A stretch of DNA of 64,000 nucleotides from Streptomyces sp. R41 (GCF_041053055.1 NZ_CP163443.1:4881001-4945000), one strand, 5' to 3'. Counted from the first letter of the stretch, positions 1-10,329 are shown. A program made the numbers and translations. The notes: generated by a model not told the origin, from the sequence alone.

Positions 1-702
1 GGCTATCCGGGCTATCGGGATCTGCGCCTGGCGCTCGCCGGGCTCGCCGCCCAGCAGCAGTCGGGGCGCGCGCCCGCCGTCACCGCCGACATCGCGGTCG
101 ACGACCCCATCGCGGACGTCGTCGCGAAACTCGCCTACGACGAGCAGCAGACCCTCGCCGACACCGCCGCCGGGCTCGACACCGTCCAGCTCGGCGCGGC
201 GGTCGCCGCGATCGCCGCGGCCCGCCGCATCGACATCTACGGCGTCGGTGCGTCCGGTCTGGTCGCCCAGGATCTCTTCCAGAAACTCATGCGCATCGGG
301 CTCATAGCCCACGCGCACAGCGACCCGCACCTCGCCGTCACCAACGCGGTGCAGCTGCGCGCCAAGGACGTGGCGATAGCCATCACGCACTCCGGCTCGA
401 CCGGCGACGTCATCGAACCGCTCCGGGTCGCCTTCGAGCACGGGGCGACGACGGTGGCGATCACCGGCCGCCCTGGCGGTCCCGTCACGCAGTACGCGGA
501 CCACATCCTCACCACGTCGACGGCCCGCGAGAGCGAGCTGCGCCCGGCGGCGATGTCGTCGCGCACGAGCCAGCTGCTGGTGGTGGACTGTCTGTTCGTG
601 GGGGTGGCCCAGCGGACGTACGAGACGGCGGCGCCGGCACTGTCCGCCTCGTACGAGGCCCTGGCGCACCGCCACACGCCGCGCGGCGGCGGACACCGCT
701 AG
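1..702 (+). CDS. MurR/RpiR-type transcriptional regulator, 5' truncated by window edge
   Basis: The reading frame is open from base 1 and ends at TAG 702, so only the C-terminal 233 residues are visible and the HTH_6 DNA-binding domain is mostly outside the window. What remains is a SIS phosphosugar-binding domain: a glycine-rich IYGVGASG segment (about residues 79-86), ITHSGSTGDVIEP (about 133-145), and ITGRPGGPVTQYADHIL. In RpiR regulators this domain senses a sugar phosphate. It lies 150 bp upstream of murQ on the same strand, so it is probably the repressor of MurNAc use, sensing MurNAc-6-phosphate; that ligand is inferred from context. Confidence 0.85.
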   Translation, partial: GYPGYRDLRLALAGLAAQQQSGRAPAVTADIAVDDPIADVVAKLAYDEQQTLADTAAGLDTVQLGAAVAAIAAARRIDIYGVGASGLVAQDLFQKLMRIGLIAHAHSDPHLAVTNAVQLRAKDVAIAITHSGSTGDVIEPLRVAFEHGATTVAITGRPGGPVTQYADHILTTSTARESELRPAAMSSRTSQLLVVDCLFVGVAQRTYETAAPALSASYEALAHRHTPRGGGHR

Positions 703-852
703 GCCGCGCGCACCCACAGGACCATCTTCCGCTTCTCCGCTCTTCTCTCTCCTGTCTCTCTTCTGTCTCTCTTCTAGTTCTCTTCTCCAACGGGGCCCTT
801 CTTCTCGCAGCACCGGAAAGTCGTCGTACCGCACGGAAAAGAGCCGTCCTCC
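703..852. other. intergenic region with pyrimidine-rich repeats before murQ
   Basis: Positions about 733-792 form a pyrimidine tract built from imperfect repeats of TCTCTCTTCTG. No clear promoter or operator was recognised. The tract lies between the regulator stop and the murQ start. Confidence 0.4.
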
Positions 853-1800
853 ATGACCTCAACCGCCGACGCCTCCTCCAACTACCGTGGCCTGAGGGCC
901 GAGTTGGAGACGCTGACCACCGAGGCGTTCCGCCCCGAACTCGCCGAGATCGACCAGCTGGCCACCCTGGACATCGCGAAGATCATGAACGGCGAGGACG
1001 CGACCGTGCCGACGGCCGTCGCGGCGCAGCTCCCGCTCATCGCCGCCGCCATCGACGACATCGCGGACCGCATGTCCCGTGGCGGCCGCCTCATCTACGC
1101 CGGCGCGGGCACCGCGGGCCGTCTCGGTGTCCTGGACGCCTCCGAGTGCCCGCCCACCTTCAACACCGATCCCTCCGAGGTCGTGGGCCTGATCGCGGGC
1201 GGCCCGACCGCCATGATCACCTCGATCGAGGGCGCCGAGGACTCCAAGGAGCTGGCGGCACAGGACCTCTCCGAACTGGGGCTGACCCCCGACGACACCG
1301 TGGTCGGCGTCTCCGCCTCCGGCCGTACCCCGTACGCGGTGGGCGCCGTCGAACACGCCCGCGCGCGGGGCGCGTTGACGATCGGCCTGGCCTGCAACGC
1401 GGACAGCGCGCTCGCCGCTGCCGCGGACCACGGCCTCGAGGTCGTCGTGGGCCCCGAGCTCCTGACCGGCTCGACCCGCCTGAAGGCGGGCACGGCCCAG
1501 AAACTCGTCCTCAACATGCTCTCGACGATCACGATGATCCGCCTCGGCAAGACGTACGGGAACCTGATGGTCGACGTACGCGCCTCGAACGAGAAGCTAC
1601 GGGCCCGCTCCCGCCGCATCGTCGCCCTCGCCACCGGAGCCTCGGACGAGGAAATCGAACAGGCCCTCGCCGCCACGGACGGCGAGGTGAAGAACGCCAT
1701 CCTGACCATCCTCGGCAAGGTGGACGGCCCCACCGCGGCCCACCTCCTGGAGGAGAGCAAGGGCCACCTGCGCGCGGCACTGGCGGCAGCACACCACTGA
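853..1800 (+). CDS. murQ: N-acetylmuramic acid 6-phosphate etherase MurQ
   Basis: A cytoplasmic enzyme of cell-wall sugar recycling that cleaves the lactyl ether of MurNAc-6-P to give GlcNAc-6-P and D-lactate. The 315-residue protein has the family SIS fold: LIYAGAGTAGRLGVLDASECPPTF (about residues 80-103) carries conserved E98, and SIEGAED (124-130) carries the second acidic cluster expected at the active site. Length matches the family (about 300 aa). It follows the RpiR regulator and precedes a PTS EIIBC gene, the usual MurNAc catabolic set. Its product GlcNAc-6-P would feed nagA at 20184. Confidence 0.95.
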   Translation: MTSTADASSNYRGLRAELETLTTEAFRPELAEIDQLATLDIAKIMNGEDATVPTAVAAQLPLIAAAIDDIADRMSRGGRLIYAGAGTAGRLGVLDASECPPTFNTDPSEVVGLIAGGPTAMITSIEGAEDSKELAAQDLSELGLTPDDTVVGVSASGRTPYAVGAVEHARARGALTIGLACNADSALAAAADHGLEVVVGPELLTGSTRLKAGTAQKLVLNMLSTITMIRLGKTYGNLMVDVRASNEKLRARSRRIVALATGASDEEIEQALAATDGEVKNAILTILGKVDGPTAAHLLEESKGHLRAALAAAHH

Positions 1801-1807
1801 AAACCGG

Positions 1808-1925
1808 CCGCCACAGCTGTGGGCATGCGTGCCGCCAGGGCGGCGCCCGTCCCAGTAGACGTAGCTGTGGACAGTCGTTCCGCCGGGCGGAGCGGGTGGG
1901 CACAGCGGAACCCTGCAAGCGCCGG
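1808..1925. repeat. intergenic inverted-repeat element (REP-like)
   Basis: The gap between murQ and the PTS gene holds two related half-elements. Both contain an AGCTGTGG segment (about 1814 and 1868) followed by a GC-rich inverted repeat around CCGCC-AGGGCGG (about 1834) and CCGCC-GGGCGG (about 1886). It resembles dispersed extragenic repeats common in Streptomyces. It may form RNA hairpins within the murQ-PTS transcript. Confidence 0.5.
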
Positions 1926-1964
1926 TAAGCGCACCCACCCCCGAGCAACCAGGACCAGCGCACA

Positions 1965-3395
1965 GTGAACACCTCCCCCCACACCACCGCCGCCGCGATC
2001 CTCCCCTTGGTCGGCGGCCCCGCGAACGTCACCTCCGTAGCGCACTGCATGACCCGCCTCCGCCTGGGCCTACGGGACCGAACCCTGGTCCAGGAGGACC
2101 CCCTCAAGGCCCTCCCCGCCGTTCTCGGCGTCGTCGCGGACGACGACACGTGCCAGATCGTCCTGGGCCCGGGCACCGTCGCCCGAGTGACCCCGGAGTT
2201 CGAGGCGTTGCTGGCGACCACGGCCGATCAACTGGCATCCAGAGGCGCCGAGATGAAGGCGGACCAGCGGCAACGCAACACCACCCCCCTCAAAGTCCTC
2301 CTCCGCCGCATCGCGAACATCTTCGTCCCCCTGATCCCCGCCCTGATCGGCTGCGGCGTCATCGCGGGCCTGAACGGCCTGCTGATCAACCTGGGTTGGC
2401 TGGGGGCCCTCACCCCGGCCCTCACCGCCATCGCCTCCGGCTTCATGGCCCTGATCGCCGTCTTCGTCGGGTACAACACGGCGAAGGAGTTCGGCGGCAC
2501 GCCGATCCTGGGCGGCGCGGTGGCGGCGGTCATCGTGTACGCGGGGGTCGCCAAGGTGACGGCGTTCGGCATGACGCTCGCCCCCGGCCAGGGCGGCGTC
2601 CTGGGCGCACTGGCTGCCGCGCTCCTGGGGACGTACGTCGAGAAGTGGTGCCGCGGCTGGGTCCCGGAGACGCTGGACGTCCTGGTCACCCCCACCATCA
2701 CCGTCCTGCTCACCGGCCTGGTGACGCTCTACGCCCTGATGTACACGGCGGGTGAGCTCTCCACCGCCATCGGCACGGCGGCGAACTGGCTCCTGGAGAA
2801 CACCGGCGCCTTCGCGGGCCTGCTCCTCGGCGGCCTGTTCCTCCCCCTCGTCATGCTCGGCCTGCACCAGGCCCTGATCCCCATCCACACCACGCTCATC
2901 GAGCAGCAGGGCTACACCGTCCTCCTCCCCATCCTGGCGATGGCGGGCGCGGGCCAGGTCGGCGCGGCCGCGGCGGTGTACGTCCGACTCCGCCACGACC
3001 ACTCCATCCGTACGACGATCAGGTCGGCGCTCCCCGCGGGCCTCCTCGGCGTCGGCGAACCCCTGATCTACGGCGTCTCGCTCCCCCTCGGCCGCCCCTT
3101 CATCACGGCGTGCGCGGGCGGAGCGGCGGGCGGCGCCTTCGTGGGCCTCTTCTCGATGCTCGGCGACAAGGTCGGCTCGACGGCCATCGGCCCCTCGGGC
3201 TGGGCCCTGTTCCCCCTGCTCGCCGGGAACCGGGGCCTGGCCCCGACGGCCGCCATCTACGCGGGCGGCCTGCTCACGGGATATGTGGTCGGCTTCGCGG
3301 CGACGTACTTCTTCGGCCTCACCGGCCTCACCGACCGTGCCGGCCTCTCCGACCCTGCCGGGTTGTCAGTGGCGCGTGCAAAGGTGGAGCCATGA
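1965..3395 (+). CDS. PTS system EIIBC permease, probably N-acetylmuramic acid/glucose family
   Basis: A membrane permease that imports and phosphorylates a sugar. The N-terminus is an EIIB domain with the phosphocysteine motif HCMTRLRL (Cys28). Residues about 105-455 are an EIIC domain with about ten hydrophobic segments and the conserved GVGEPLIYGV loop. No EIIA domain is present, so a separate EIIA-Glc must donate phosphate. The GTG start gives 476 aa. The gene lies 164 bp after murQ and overlaps the next start by 4 bp (ATGA). Context suggests MurNAc as substrate (a MurP role). GlcNAc or another amino sugar is possible. Confidence 0.85.
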   Translation: MNTSPHTTAAAILPLVGGPANVTSVAHCMTRLRLGLRDRTLVQEDPLKALPAVLGVVADDDTCQIVLGPGTVARVTPEFEALLATTADQLASRGAEMKADQRQRNTTPLKVLLRRIANIFVPLIPALIGCGVIAGLNGLLINLGWLGALTPALTAIASGFMALIAVFVGYNTAKEFGGTPILGGAVAAVIVYAGVAKVTAFGMTLAPGQGGVLGALAAALLGTYVEKWCRGWVPETLDVLVTPTITVLLTGLVTLYALMYTAGELSTAIGTAANWLLENTGAFAGLLLGGLFLPLVMLGLHQALIPIHTTLIEQQGYTVLLPILAMAGAGQVGAAAAVYVRLRHDHSIRTTIRSALPAGLLGVGEPLIYGVSLPLGRPFITACAGGAAGGAFVGLFSMLGDKVGSTAIGPSGWALFPLLAGNRGLAPTAAIYAGGLLTGYVVGFAATYFFGLTGLTDRAGLSDPAGLSVARAKVEP

Positions 3396-3982
3396 ACCAC
3401 GCACAGCTGACCGCTCTCGGCCGCGCCCTGCGCCTGCTCGGCGAGCACGGCGACGCGCTGAACGCCGACACCCCCGACGCGAAGCTGCACGAGGTCAAGG
3501 CGGACCTGAAGCGGGCCCTGGACCTGCTGGACGAGACGGTGACGACGGCGGCGCCCACCACCCGCTGCTCCGAGCACCCGAACGGGCCGGTCGACGAGGG
3601 CGCCGCCGACCTCTGCCTGCTCTGCGAGACCCGCCGACGCGCCGCCCGCCGCTCCGAGGTCAACGACGCCTACTCGCACGGCGGCCGCCCCACCGGCCCC
3701 GACGAGACGCCCGAGCGCACCAAGTCCCGCTACGGCGTCCGCGGCGACCGCCCCCAGCCCCAGCAGCGCTGGCTCCCGGAGGTCTGGAACGGCCAGGCGT
3801 GGCATCTCTGCGGCACCCCCCGCCGCGACCGCCACGAGGCCGAGCGCTACCTCGCCGCCGAGCGCCGCACCCCCCGCCCCGGCACGGCCTACCGCCTGGT
3901 CCACGAGTTCACCGACTACGAGGTCCTGCGCATCTGGGGCACCCCGGTAAAGATCGACATCGAACCAATGGGCAACCTGTAG
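3392..3982 (+). CDS. hypothetical protein coupled to the PTS gene
   Basis: A 196-residue soluble protein with no signal peptide. Its ATG overlaps the PTS stop (ATGA, 3392-3395), indicating translational coupling. The N-terminal third is a predicted helical region (RALRLLGEHGDAL, VKADLKRALDLLDETV). It is followed by CSEHP at about 62 and CLLCE at about 78, which could be a small metal-binding knuckle. The C-terminal half is basic and ends KIDIEPMGNL. I do not recognise the family. Its position suggests a link to amino-sugar uptake, but this is guilt by association only. Confidence 0.8.
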   Translation: MNHAQLTALGRALRLLGEHGDALNADTPDAKLHEVKADLKRALDLLDETVTTAAPTTRCSEHPNGPVDEGAADLCLLCETRRRAARRSEVNDAYSHGGRPTGPDETPERTKSRYGVRGDRPQPQQRWLPEVWNGQAWHLCGTPRRDRHEAERYLAAERRTPRPGTAYRLVHEFTDYEVLRIWGTPVKIDIEPMGNL

Positions 3983-4025
3983 CGGGAGCCCTCCGGCGGG
4001 AGGAATGGGCAGATGTGGGCCACAC

Positions 4026-4290
4026 TCACGCCCTGAATCCCAGGTTTCCGCCGCTCGGGTTGGCCCAAATCCGCCACACCCTCCCTCCCCGACCCACCCA
4101 CCTCAGGGGGGCCTCCCGGTCGAGGCGCCGTACCCGCGCCCGTAGCACCTCCGCCGGCGGCGCCTCGCCCACCGCCTCCGGCGGACGGTCCCACTCGCGC
4201 CCGCCGCCCACGGGCCGCGCCTGTACGCAGCCGCCCTCGCGCCTGGCTGACCCGCCCGTCCCGTACGTCGACCACGTACTCCCCGGTCAT
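4026..4290 (-). pseudogene. frameshifted small actinobacterial protein gene
   Basis: From ATG 4290 the minus strand reads MTGEYVVDVRDGRVSQARGR. In that frame it then turns into arginine-rich nonsense. The continuation of a recognisable small Streptomyces protein (GGCVQARPVGGGREWDRPPEAV, then ERLRARV-like text) lies in another frame from about 4235 to 4026. A net change of one base around 4230-4245 would join the two. A 30-residue ORF (4287-4379) overlaps its start by ATGA. It is either a real frameshift or a sequencing error. Function of the family is unknown to me. Confidence 0.5.
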
Positions 4291-4490
4291 GACTCGCCGC
4301 CGCCCAGCCCGCCCAGTACGGCGGTCAGCTTCTGCGCCGTGACCACCTTGCAGCGGCCCTGCGCGACGGTCGTCGGCATGACGGCAGTCCGTGCCAACAG
4401 CGAGGCGGTCGCCGTCCCGCGTGAAGCGGGACGGCGACCGCCCTGGTGAATGGCCCGGTGGCCAGGTGACACGTTGATCAGTGGGGAGGG

Positions 4491-5987
4491 TTACGCCTTC
4501 GCCCCGGAGGCCTCCGCGGCCTCGGCCTGCTCGCCGCCGGTGGCCCCCTCCGCGGGCACCGCCTGCGCGGCGGCGCGGCGACCCGGGAGGAACGCGGCGA
4601 GGACGAGGGCGAGGAGAGCCGCGCCGGCGCCGATGGCCATGACCACCTTGAAGCCGTTCTCGGAGGGCAGGGCGGTGGTGCCGAAGTCGGTGGTCATCTG
4701 GGCGAGGACGACACCGGCGATCGCGCTGGCGAACGACGTACCGATGGACCGCATCAGGGTATTGAGGCTGTTCGCGGCGGCCGTCTCGGAGGCGGGCACG
4801 GCGCCCATGATGAGCGCGGGCATCGCGCCGTAGGCGAAGCCGACACCGGCGCCGATGATGCAGGAGACCAGGACGAGGTGCCAGACCTCGGACATCAGCA
4901 CGATGTTGAGACCGTAGCCGGCGGCGACGATGACGGCACCGCACATCAGGGTGATCTTCGGGCCCTTGGTCTTGGTGATGGCGGCGGAGATCGGTGCCAT
5001 GGCCATCATCACCAGGCCCTGCGGAGCCAGCACCAGGCCGACGGTCATCATGGACTGGCCGAGGCCGTAGCCGGTCTGCTCGGGCAGCTGGAGCAGCTGC
5101 GGCAGGACCAGGGACATCGCGAACATCGAGAAGCCGAACGCCACCGAGGCGAGGTTGGTGAACAGCACCTGACGGCGGGCGGTGGTCCGCAGGTCCACCA
5201 GCGGCTTGGCGGTGCGCAGCTCGTACCAGCCCCACGCCAGCAGGACGAGGACCGCGACGGCGAACAGGCCGAGCGTCGTGCCGCTGCCCCAGCCCCAGTC
5301 GGCACCCTTGGAGACGGCCAGGAGCAGGGAGACCAGGCCGGCCGCCATGCCGAGCGAGCCGATCAGGTCGAAGCGTCCGCCGGTGCGCACCTTCGACTCG
5401 GGCACGATCATCAGGACGAGTACGAGGGCGACGGCACCGAGCGCGGCCGAGGTCCAGAACAGTACGTGCCAGCTGAAGTTGTCCGCGATGAACGCGGCGG
5501 AGGGCAGACCCAGCGCGCCACCCACGCCGAGGGAGGCGCTCATCAGCGCCGTCGACCCTGCGAGCCGGTCGGCGGGCAGTTCGTCGCGCATGACGCTGAT
5601 GCCGAGCGGGACGACCGCGGCGGCCAGGCCCTGCAGGGTCCGGCCGATGATCATCGGGACCAGGGAGTCGGCCAGCGCGCAGACCACCGAGCCGGACACC
5701 AGCAGCACGATGCTGACCAGCAGCATGCGGCGCTTGCCGAACATGTCGCCGAGGCGGCCGACGACCGGTGTCGCCACGGCGGCGGCGAGCAGCGTGGCGG
5801 TGACCGCCCATGCCGTGTTCGACGCCGAGGCGTCGAGGTACTTGGGCAGCTCCGGGACGATCGGGATGACCAGGGTCTGCATCAGCGAGACGACGATTCC
5901 GGCGAAGGCCAGGACCGCCACCACGGCGTTCGACCTCGGCGGAGCGGTGTTCCCCGCCTCGGGGGATCGGGCAAGGGCGTCGGACAT
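4491..5987 (-). CDS. MFS drug-efflux transporter, DHA2 (EmrB/QacA) type
   Basis: A 498-residue proton-driven exporter of the cytoplasmic membrane. About 13-14 hydrophobic segments are visible. The loop-2 motif GRLGDMFGKRRM (about residues 76-87) and the antiporter motif SLGVGGALGLPSAAF (about 150-165) support an efflux direction. The C-terminal 35 residues are a polar Ala/Glu-rich tail. The start is ATG 5987. The upstream AT-rich repeats at 6015-6060 suggest control by a MarR- or TetR-like repressor, but no such regulator gene is adjacent. The substrate cannot be read from the sequence. Confidence 0.88.
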   Translation of the reverse strand: MSDALARSPEAGNTAPPRSNAVVAVLAFAGIVVSLMQTLVIPIVPELPKYLDASASNTAWAVTATLLAAAVATPVVGRLGDMFGKRRMLLVSIVLLVSGSVVCALADSLVPMIIGRTLQGLAAAVVPLGISVMRDELPADRLAGSTALMSASLGVGGALGLPSAAFIADNFSWHVLFWTSAALGAVALVLVLMIVPESKVRTGGRFDLIGSLGMAAGLVSLLLAVSKGADWGWGSGTTLGLFAVAVLVLLAWGWYELRTAKPLVDLRTTARRQVLFTNLASVAFGFSMFAMSLVLPQLLQLPEQTGYGLGQSMMTVGLVLAPQGLVMMAMAPISAAITKTKGPKITLMCGAVIVAAGYGLNIVLMSEVWHLVLVSCIIGAGVGFAYGAMPALIMGAVPASETAAANSLNTLMRSIGTSFASAIAGVVLAQMTTDFGTTALPSENGFKVVMAIGAGAALLALVLAAFLPGRRAAAQAVPAEGATGGEQAEAAEASGAKA

Positions 5988-6014
5988 GACAGGGCCTCCG
6001 GGCGACGGGCACGA

Positions 6015-6060
6015 TTGCTTGACTTACTCAACCTTAAGCAAATTGATTGACTTAAGCAAG
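6015..6060. promoter_or_regulatory. repeat-rich operator/promoter of the MFS gene
   Basis: TTGCTT (6015-6020) is inverted as AAGCAA at 6036-6041 and again at 6054-6059. TTGACTTA occurs as a direct repeat at 6019 and 6047. The tract is AT-rich in a high-GC setting and lies 28-73 bp upstream of the MFS start on the minus strand, where a repressor would block transcription. Confidence 0.6.
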
Positions 6061-6087
6061 AGAAGCTTCGGAGACGGGTGCTCAGGG

Positions 6088-6275
6088 TGGTTTTTTCGCC
6101 CCCGCCGCCCCTACCCATTCCCGTACCTGGGGGCTGCGCCCCCAGACCCCCGCTAAAAGATCGCGCAGTTCCCCGCGCCCCTTTTAGGGGCGCGGGGAAC
6201 TGCGCGACAAGCCCCCACCCACCCGCAACGGACAGGCTGGTCGGGACGGGCAGGGGCGGAGGGGGCGAAGCCCCC
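6088..6275. repeat. composite extragenic repeat, copy 1
   Basis: The element starts with a TTTTTTCGCCCCCGCC stretch (about 6091) and ends with the near-inverse AGGGGCGGAGGGGGCGAA (about 6253). Inside are a GGGGGCTGCGCCCCC palindrome (about 6130) and a 22-bp perfect hairpin (6161-6207). The same modules recur at 17378-17534, and a shorter relative lies at 13239. Confidence 0.65.
6161..6207. terminator. 22-bp perfect hairpin, probable terminator of the oxidoreductase gene
   Basis: Arms 6161-6182 and 6186-6207 are exact inverse complements around a TTT loop. The stem begins GCGCAGTTCCCCGCGCC. It lies 78 bp beyond the stop of the minus-strand oxidoreductase gene. Confidence 0.65.
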
Positions 6276-6284
6276 CCCCCCGGC

Positions 6285-7406
6285 TCAGCTGAGTGTGCGC
6301 AGGGCCGTCGGGTCGTACGCGCCCAGGTCCGCGAACCGTCCGTCGAGGACCTTCGCCGCCCACTCCGGGTCCTGGAGGAGCGCACGCCCCACGGCGACGA
6401 GGTCGAACTCGTCGCTCTCCAGCCGGTCGAGGAGATTGTCGAGGCCGGCCACCGGCGCGCCCTCGCCCTGGAACGCCTTGATGAAGTCACCGTCCAGGCC
6501 GACCGAGCCAACGGTGATGGCGGCCTTGCCGGTCAGCTTCTTCGTCCAGCCCGCCAGGTTCAGGTCCGAACCGTCGAACTCAGGAAGCCAGTAGCGGCGC
6601 GTGGAGGCATGGAAGGCGTCCACTCCGGCCGCCGCGAGCGGGGTCAGGATCGCCTCCAGCTCCTCCGGCGTCTCGGCGAGCCGGGCATCGTACGCCTCCT
6701 GCTTCCACTGCGAGTAGCGGAAGAGGACGGGGAACTCCGGGGAGACCGACGCACGGACCGCGGCGACGATCTCCGCCGCGAACTTCGTACGGGCCACCGG
6801 GTCACCGCCGTACGCGTCGGTGCGGCGGTTGGTGCCCGACCACAGGAACTGGTCGATGAGGTAGCCGTGCGCGCCGTGGAGCTCGACCCCGTCGAAGCCG
6901 ATGCGCTCGGCGGCGGCCGCGGCCTCGGCGAACGCCGCGATGACGTCGTCCAGGTCGGACTGGGTCATCTCCTTGCCCTCACCGGCCGTGCCGTTGATGC
7001 GCAGACCGGACGGGCCGACCGCGGGGGCGTCCGCGAACGGCGGCTCGCCCGCGTTGCGGACCATACCGATGTGCCACAGCTGCGGCACGATCGCGCCGCC
7101 CCCCGCGTGCACGGCGTCGGCGACCTTCGTCCAGCCCGCCAGCTGCTCCTCGCCGTGGAAACGCGGGACGCGGTCGCTCTGCCCGGCCGACTCGTGGCCC
7201 ACGTACGTGCCCTCGGTGACGATGAGGCCCACACCCGCGGCGGCGCGGCGGGCGTAGTACCCGACCACGTCCTCCCCCGGGACGCCGCCCGGCGAGAACT
7301 GCCGGGTCATCGGGGCCATCACGATGCGGTTCGGGACAGTCAGGCCGTTCAGGGAGACGGGGCGGGACAGGATCTCGGCTGCGCGCGAGGCGGCGGTGGC
7401 AGTCAC
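6285..7406 (-). CDS. NADH:flavin oxidoreductase, Old Yellow Enzyme family
   Basis: A soluble FMN-dependent ene-reductase that would reduce activated C=C bonds of enones with NAD(P)H. The 373-residue TIM-barrel carries NRIVMAPMTR near the N-terminus, and ELHGAHGYLIDQFLW, whose paired histidines bind the substrate carbonyl. The C-terminal AVGRALLQDPEWA is the FMN phosphate-binding end. The GTG at 7406 was chosen because GAGGAG lies about 10 nt upstream and the protein then starts just before the first barrel strand. Upstream, ATGTGCACAT (about 7463) is a small palindrome. The natural substrate is unknown. Confidence 0.9.
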   Translation of the reverse strand: MTATAASRAAEILSRPVSLNGLTVPNRIVMAPMTRQFSPGGVPGEDVVGYYARRAAAGVGLIVTEGTYVGHESAGQSDRVPRFHGEEQLAGWTKVADAVHAGGGAIVPQLWHIGMVRNAGEPPFADAPAVGPSGLRINGTAGEGKEMTQSDLDDVIAAFAEAAAAAERIGFDGVELHGAHGYLIDQFLWSGTNRRTDAYGGDPVARTKFAAEIVAAVRASVSPEFPVLFRYSQWKQEAYDARLAETPEELEAILTPLAAAGVDAFHASTRRYWLPEFDGSDLNLAGWTKKLTGKAAITVGSVGLDGDFIKAFQGEGAPVAGLDNLLDRLESDEFDLVAVGRALLQDPEWAAKVLDGRFADLGAYDPTALRTLS

Positions 7407-7612
7407 GAAGGGGGCTCCTCGGAGAGGTCGATCAGACGTCGAGCGGTCAAGGGATTCCAGGCGGTATGTGCACATGCATCGACCGCCCATGAACGTCAAC
7501 TGTCCCGCCCGTCGCAGCATTCCGCCGCCCAACGGCCCGCCCCTGTGATCCCGCACACGCGCGACGGGAGCGCCCCGGACCCGACCCCGACGGGAGCACT
7601 CCCGCAAACGCC

Positions 7613-7651
7613 CGAGGGCGGCACCCCCTGGGAGTGGGGGTACCGCCCTCG
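7613..7651. terminator. groEL transcription terminator
   Basis: The stem CGAGGGCGG (7613-7621) pairs with CCGCCCTCG (7643-7651), with an inner ACCCCC/GGGGGT pair. It lies 33 bp past the groEL stop on the minus strand. Confidence 0.7.
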
Positions 7652-7683
7652 AAACGTAAGGACAGTGATCAACCAGAGGCCGA

Positions 7684-9411
<1,728 letters not shown>

Positions 9412-9431
9412 TCACTGGCCCGATCCAAGTT

Positions 9432-9494
9432 CTGTCACTCTCACTGGGAGAGTGCTAACGCCAATGATTAGCACTCGACCCCGTCGAGTGCAAG
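9432..9494 (-). promoter_or_regulatory. two tandem CIRCE-like HrcA operators over the groEL promoter
   Basis: The first element pairs CTGTCACTC (9432-9440) with GAGTGCTAA (9450-9458); the second pairs TTAGCACTC (9468-9476) with GAGTGCAAG (9486-9494). Both have the 9-nt CIRCE spacer. The two inner arms are exact consensus and the two outer arms are degenerate. On the minus strand TTGCAC (9493-9488) and TAATCA (9470-9465), 17 bp apart, form a good promoter inside the second element. Confidence 0.85.
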
Positions 9495-9662
9495 GTGCGC
9501 TCGCGCAGCGAGCTCGTTGAGGGGTGATGGTCGGGCGACGGGCGGGCGCAAGCGCCTCTCACGAACGGGGGCGGGCCCGGCGGGTGGTTCGGGGGGCGCG
9601 AACGGGAGCGGGTCCGGCGGGGGGTTCGGGGGGGCGCGAACCGGAGCGGGCTCGGGAACGCA

Positions 9663-9700
9663 CGAGGGGCCCGCACCCCTGGTGGGATGCGGGCCCCTCG
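9663..9700. terminator. cspA terminator hairpin
   Basis: CGAGGGGCCCGCA (9663-9675) pairs with TGCGGGCCCCTCG (9688-9700) across a 12-nt loop, 34 bp beyond the cspA stop. Between this hairpin and the groEL promoter, about 9571-9645 holds two copies of a GC-rich unit of about 38 bp containing GGTTCGGGGGG-CGCGAAC. Confidence 0.7.
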
Positions 9701-9733
9701 GCGTGAGTGCGTCGGTGGCCGTTCGCGCCGGGA

Positions 9734-9937
9734 TCAGACGGCGAGCTTGACCATGTCCGCCTGCGGACCCTTCTGGCCCTGCGAGATCTCGAACTCCACT
9801 CGCTGACCCTCTTCAAGGGTGCGGTAGCCGTCCATCTGAATCGCGCTGTAGTGCACGAAGACGTCCGCACCACCGTCGACCGCGATGAAGCCGTACCCCT
9901 TCTCCGCGTTGAACCACTTGACGGTGCCCTGAGCCAT
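9734..9937 (-). CDS. cspA: cold-shock domain protein (CspA/ScoF type)
   Basis: A 67-residue single-domain OB-fold protein that binds single-stranded RNA and DNA. RNP1 KGYGFI lies at 13-18 and RNP2 VFVHY at 26-30. The ATG at 9937 is preceded by AGGGGAG. A longer in-frame GTG start would add ten residues that do not belong to the fold. It sits between groEL and the thrC operon on the same strand, but with its own terminator on each side. The upstream region to 10290 is long and AT-richer than its surroundings, which fits a long cold-shock 5' leader. Confidence 0.95.
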   Translation of the reverse strand: MAQGTVKWFNAEKGYGFIAVDGGADVFVHYSAIQMDGYRTLEEGQRVEFEISQGQKGPQADMVKLAV

Positions 9938-10290
9938 GCCTAACTCCCCTATTACTGGCCCTTGCACAGATCCACACTTCGCGGATCCGGGTCAGACCTC
10001 ACCCCCCAACGGTTGGGGGTGTGCGCCGGAACGCGTCGACCGCGGCTGAATGTATCTGTCCAACTGCCGTCTGCAACAGGTCAATCGGACGAGAATTCTG
10101 GGCACGGCCGATCGGGAATATGCGGAGAATTTGCGCAGATTCAGGGCAAGTCGGGCCCCATAAATGCCATAAACGGCTCAAAAAGGCGGGGCACTTTGGC
10201 TACTTCTTGTCGGGTGTCGCGCAGATACTCATATGCGTCCGGCATGAAAGGCGAAGCAGCTTCCCCAACTGTACCGCGCTCAACCATGCA
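9938..10290 (-). promoter_or_regulatory. long upstream region of cspA, no gene
   Basis: About 350 bp without a credible ORF and with lower GC than its surroundings. It probably holds the cspA promoter and 5' UTR. I could not place the promoter with certainty. Confidence 0.4.
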
Positions 10291-10329
10291 GAATTGCCCC
10301 CTCCGTTTCTCTCACGGAGGGGGCAATTC
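10291..10329. terminator. thrC-moaD operon terminator
   Basis: A perfect 16-bp stem, GAATTGCCCCCTCCGT (10291-10306) with its complement at 10314-10329, around a 7-nt loop. It lies 58 bp after the moaD-like stop. A separate small palindrome, GTTACCTACGGTAAC (10351-10365), lies between the stop and this hairpin. Confidence 0.8.

Noticed and set aside
3916..6012. Long minus-strand open frame of about 700 codons over the MFS gene
   Set aside because: It is Arg/Pro/Gly-rich and runs in a shadow frame of the 4491-5987 transporter, which has clear membrane helices and motifs.
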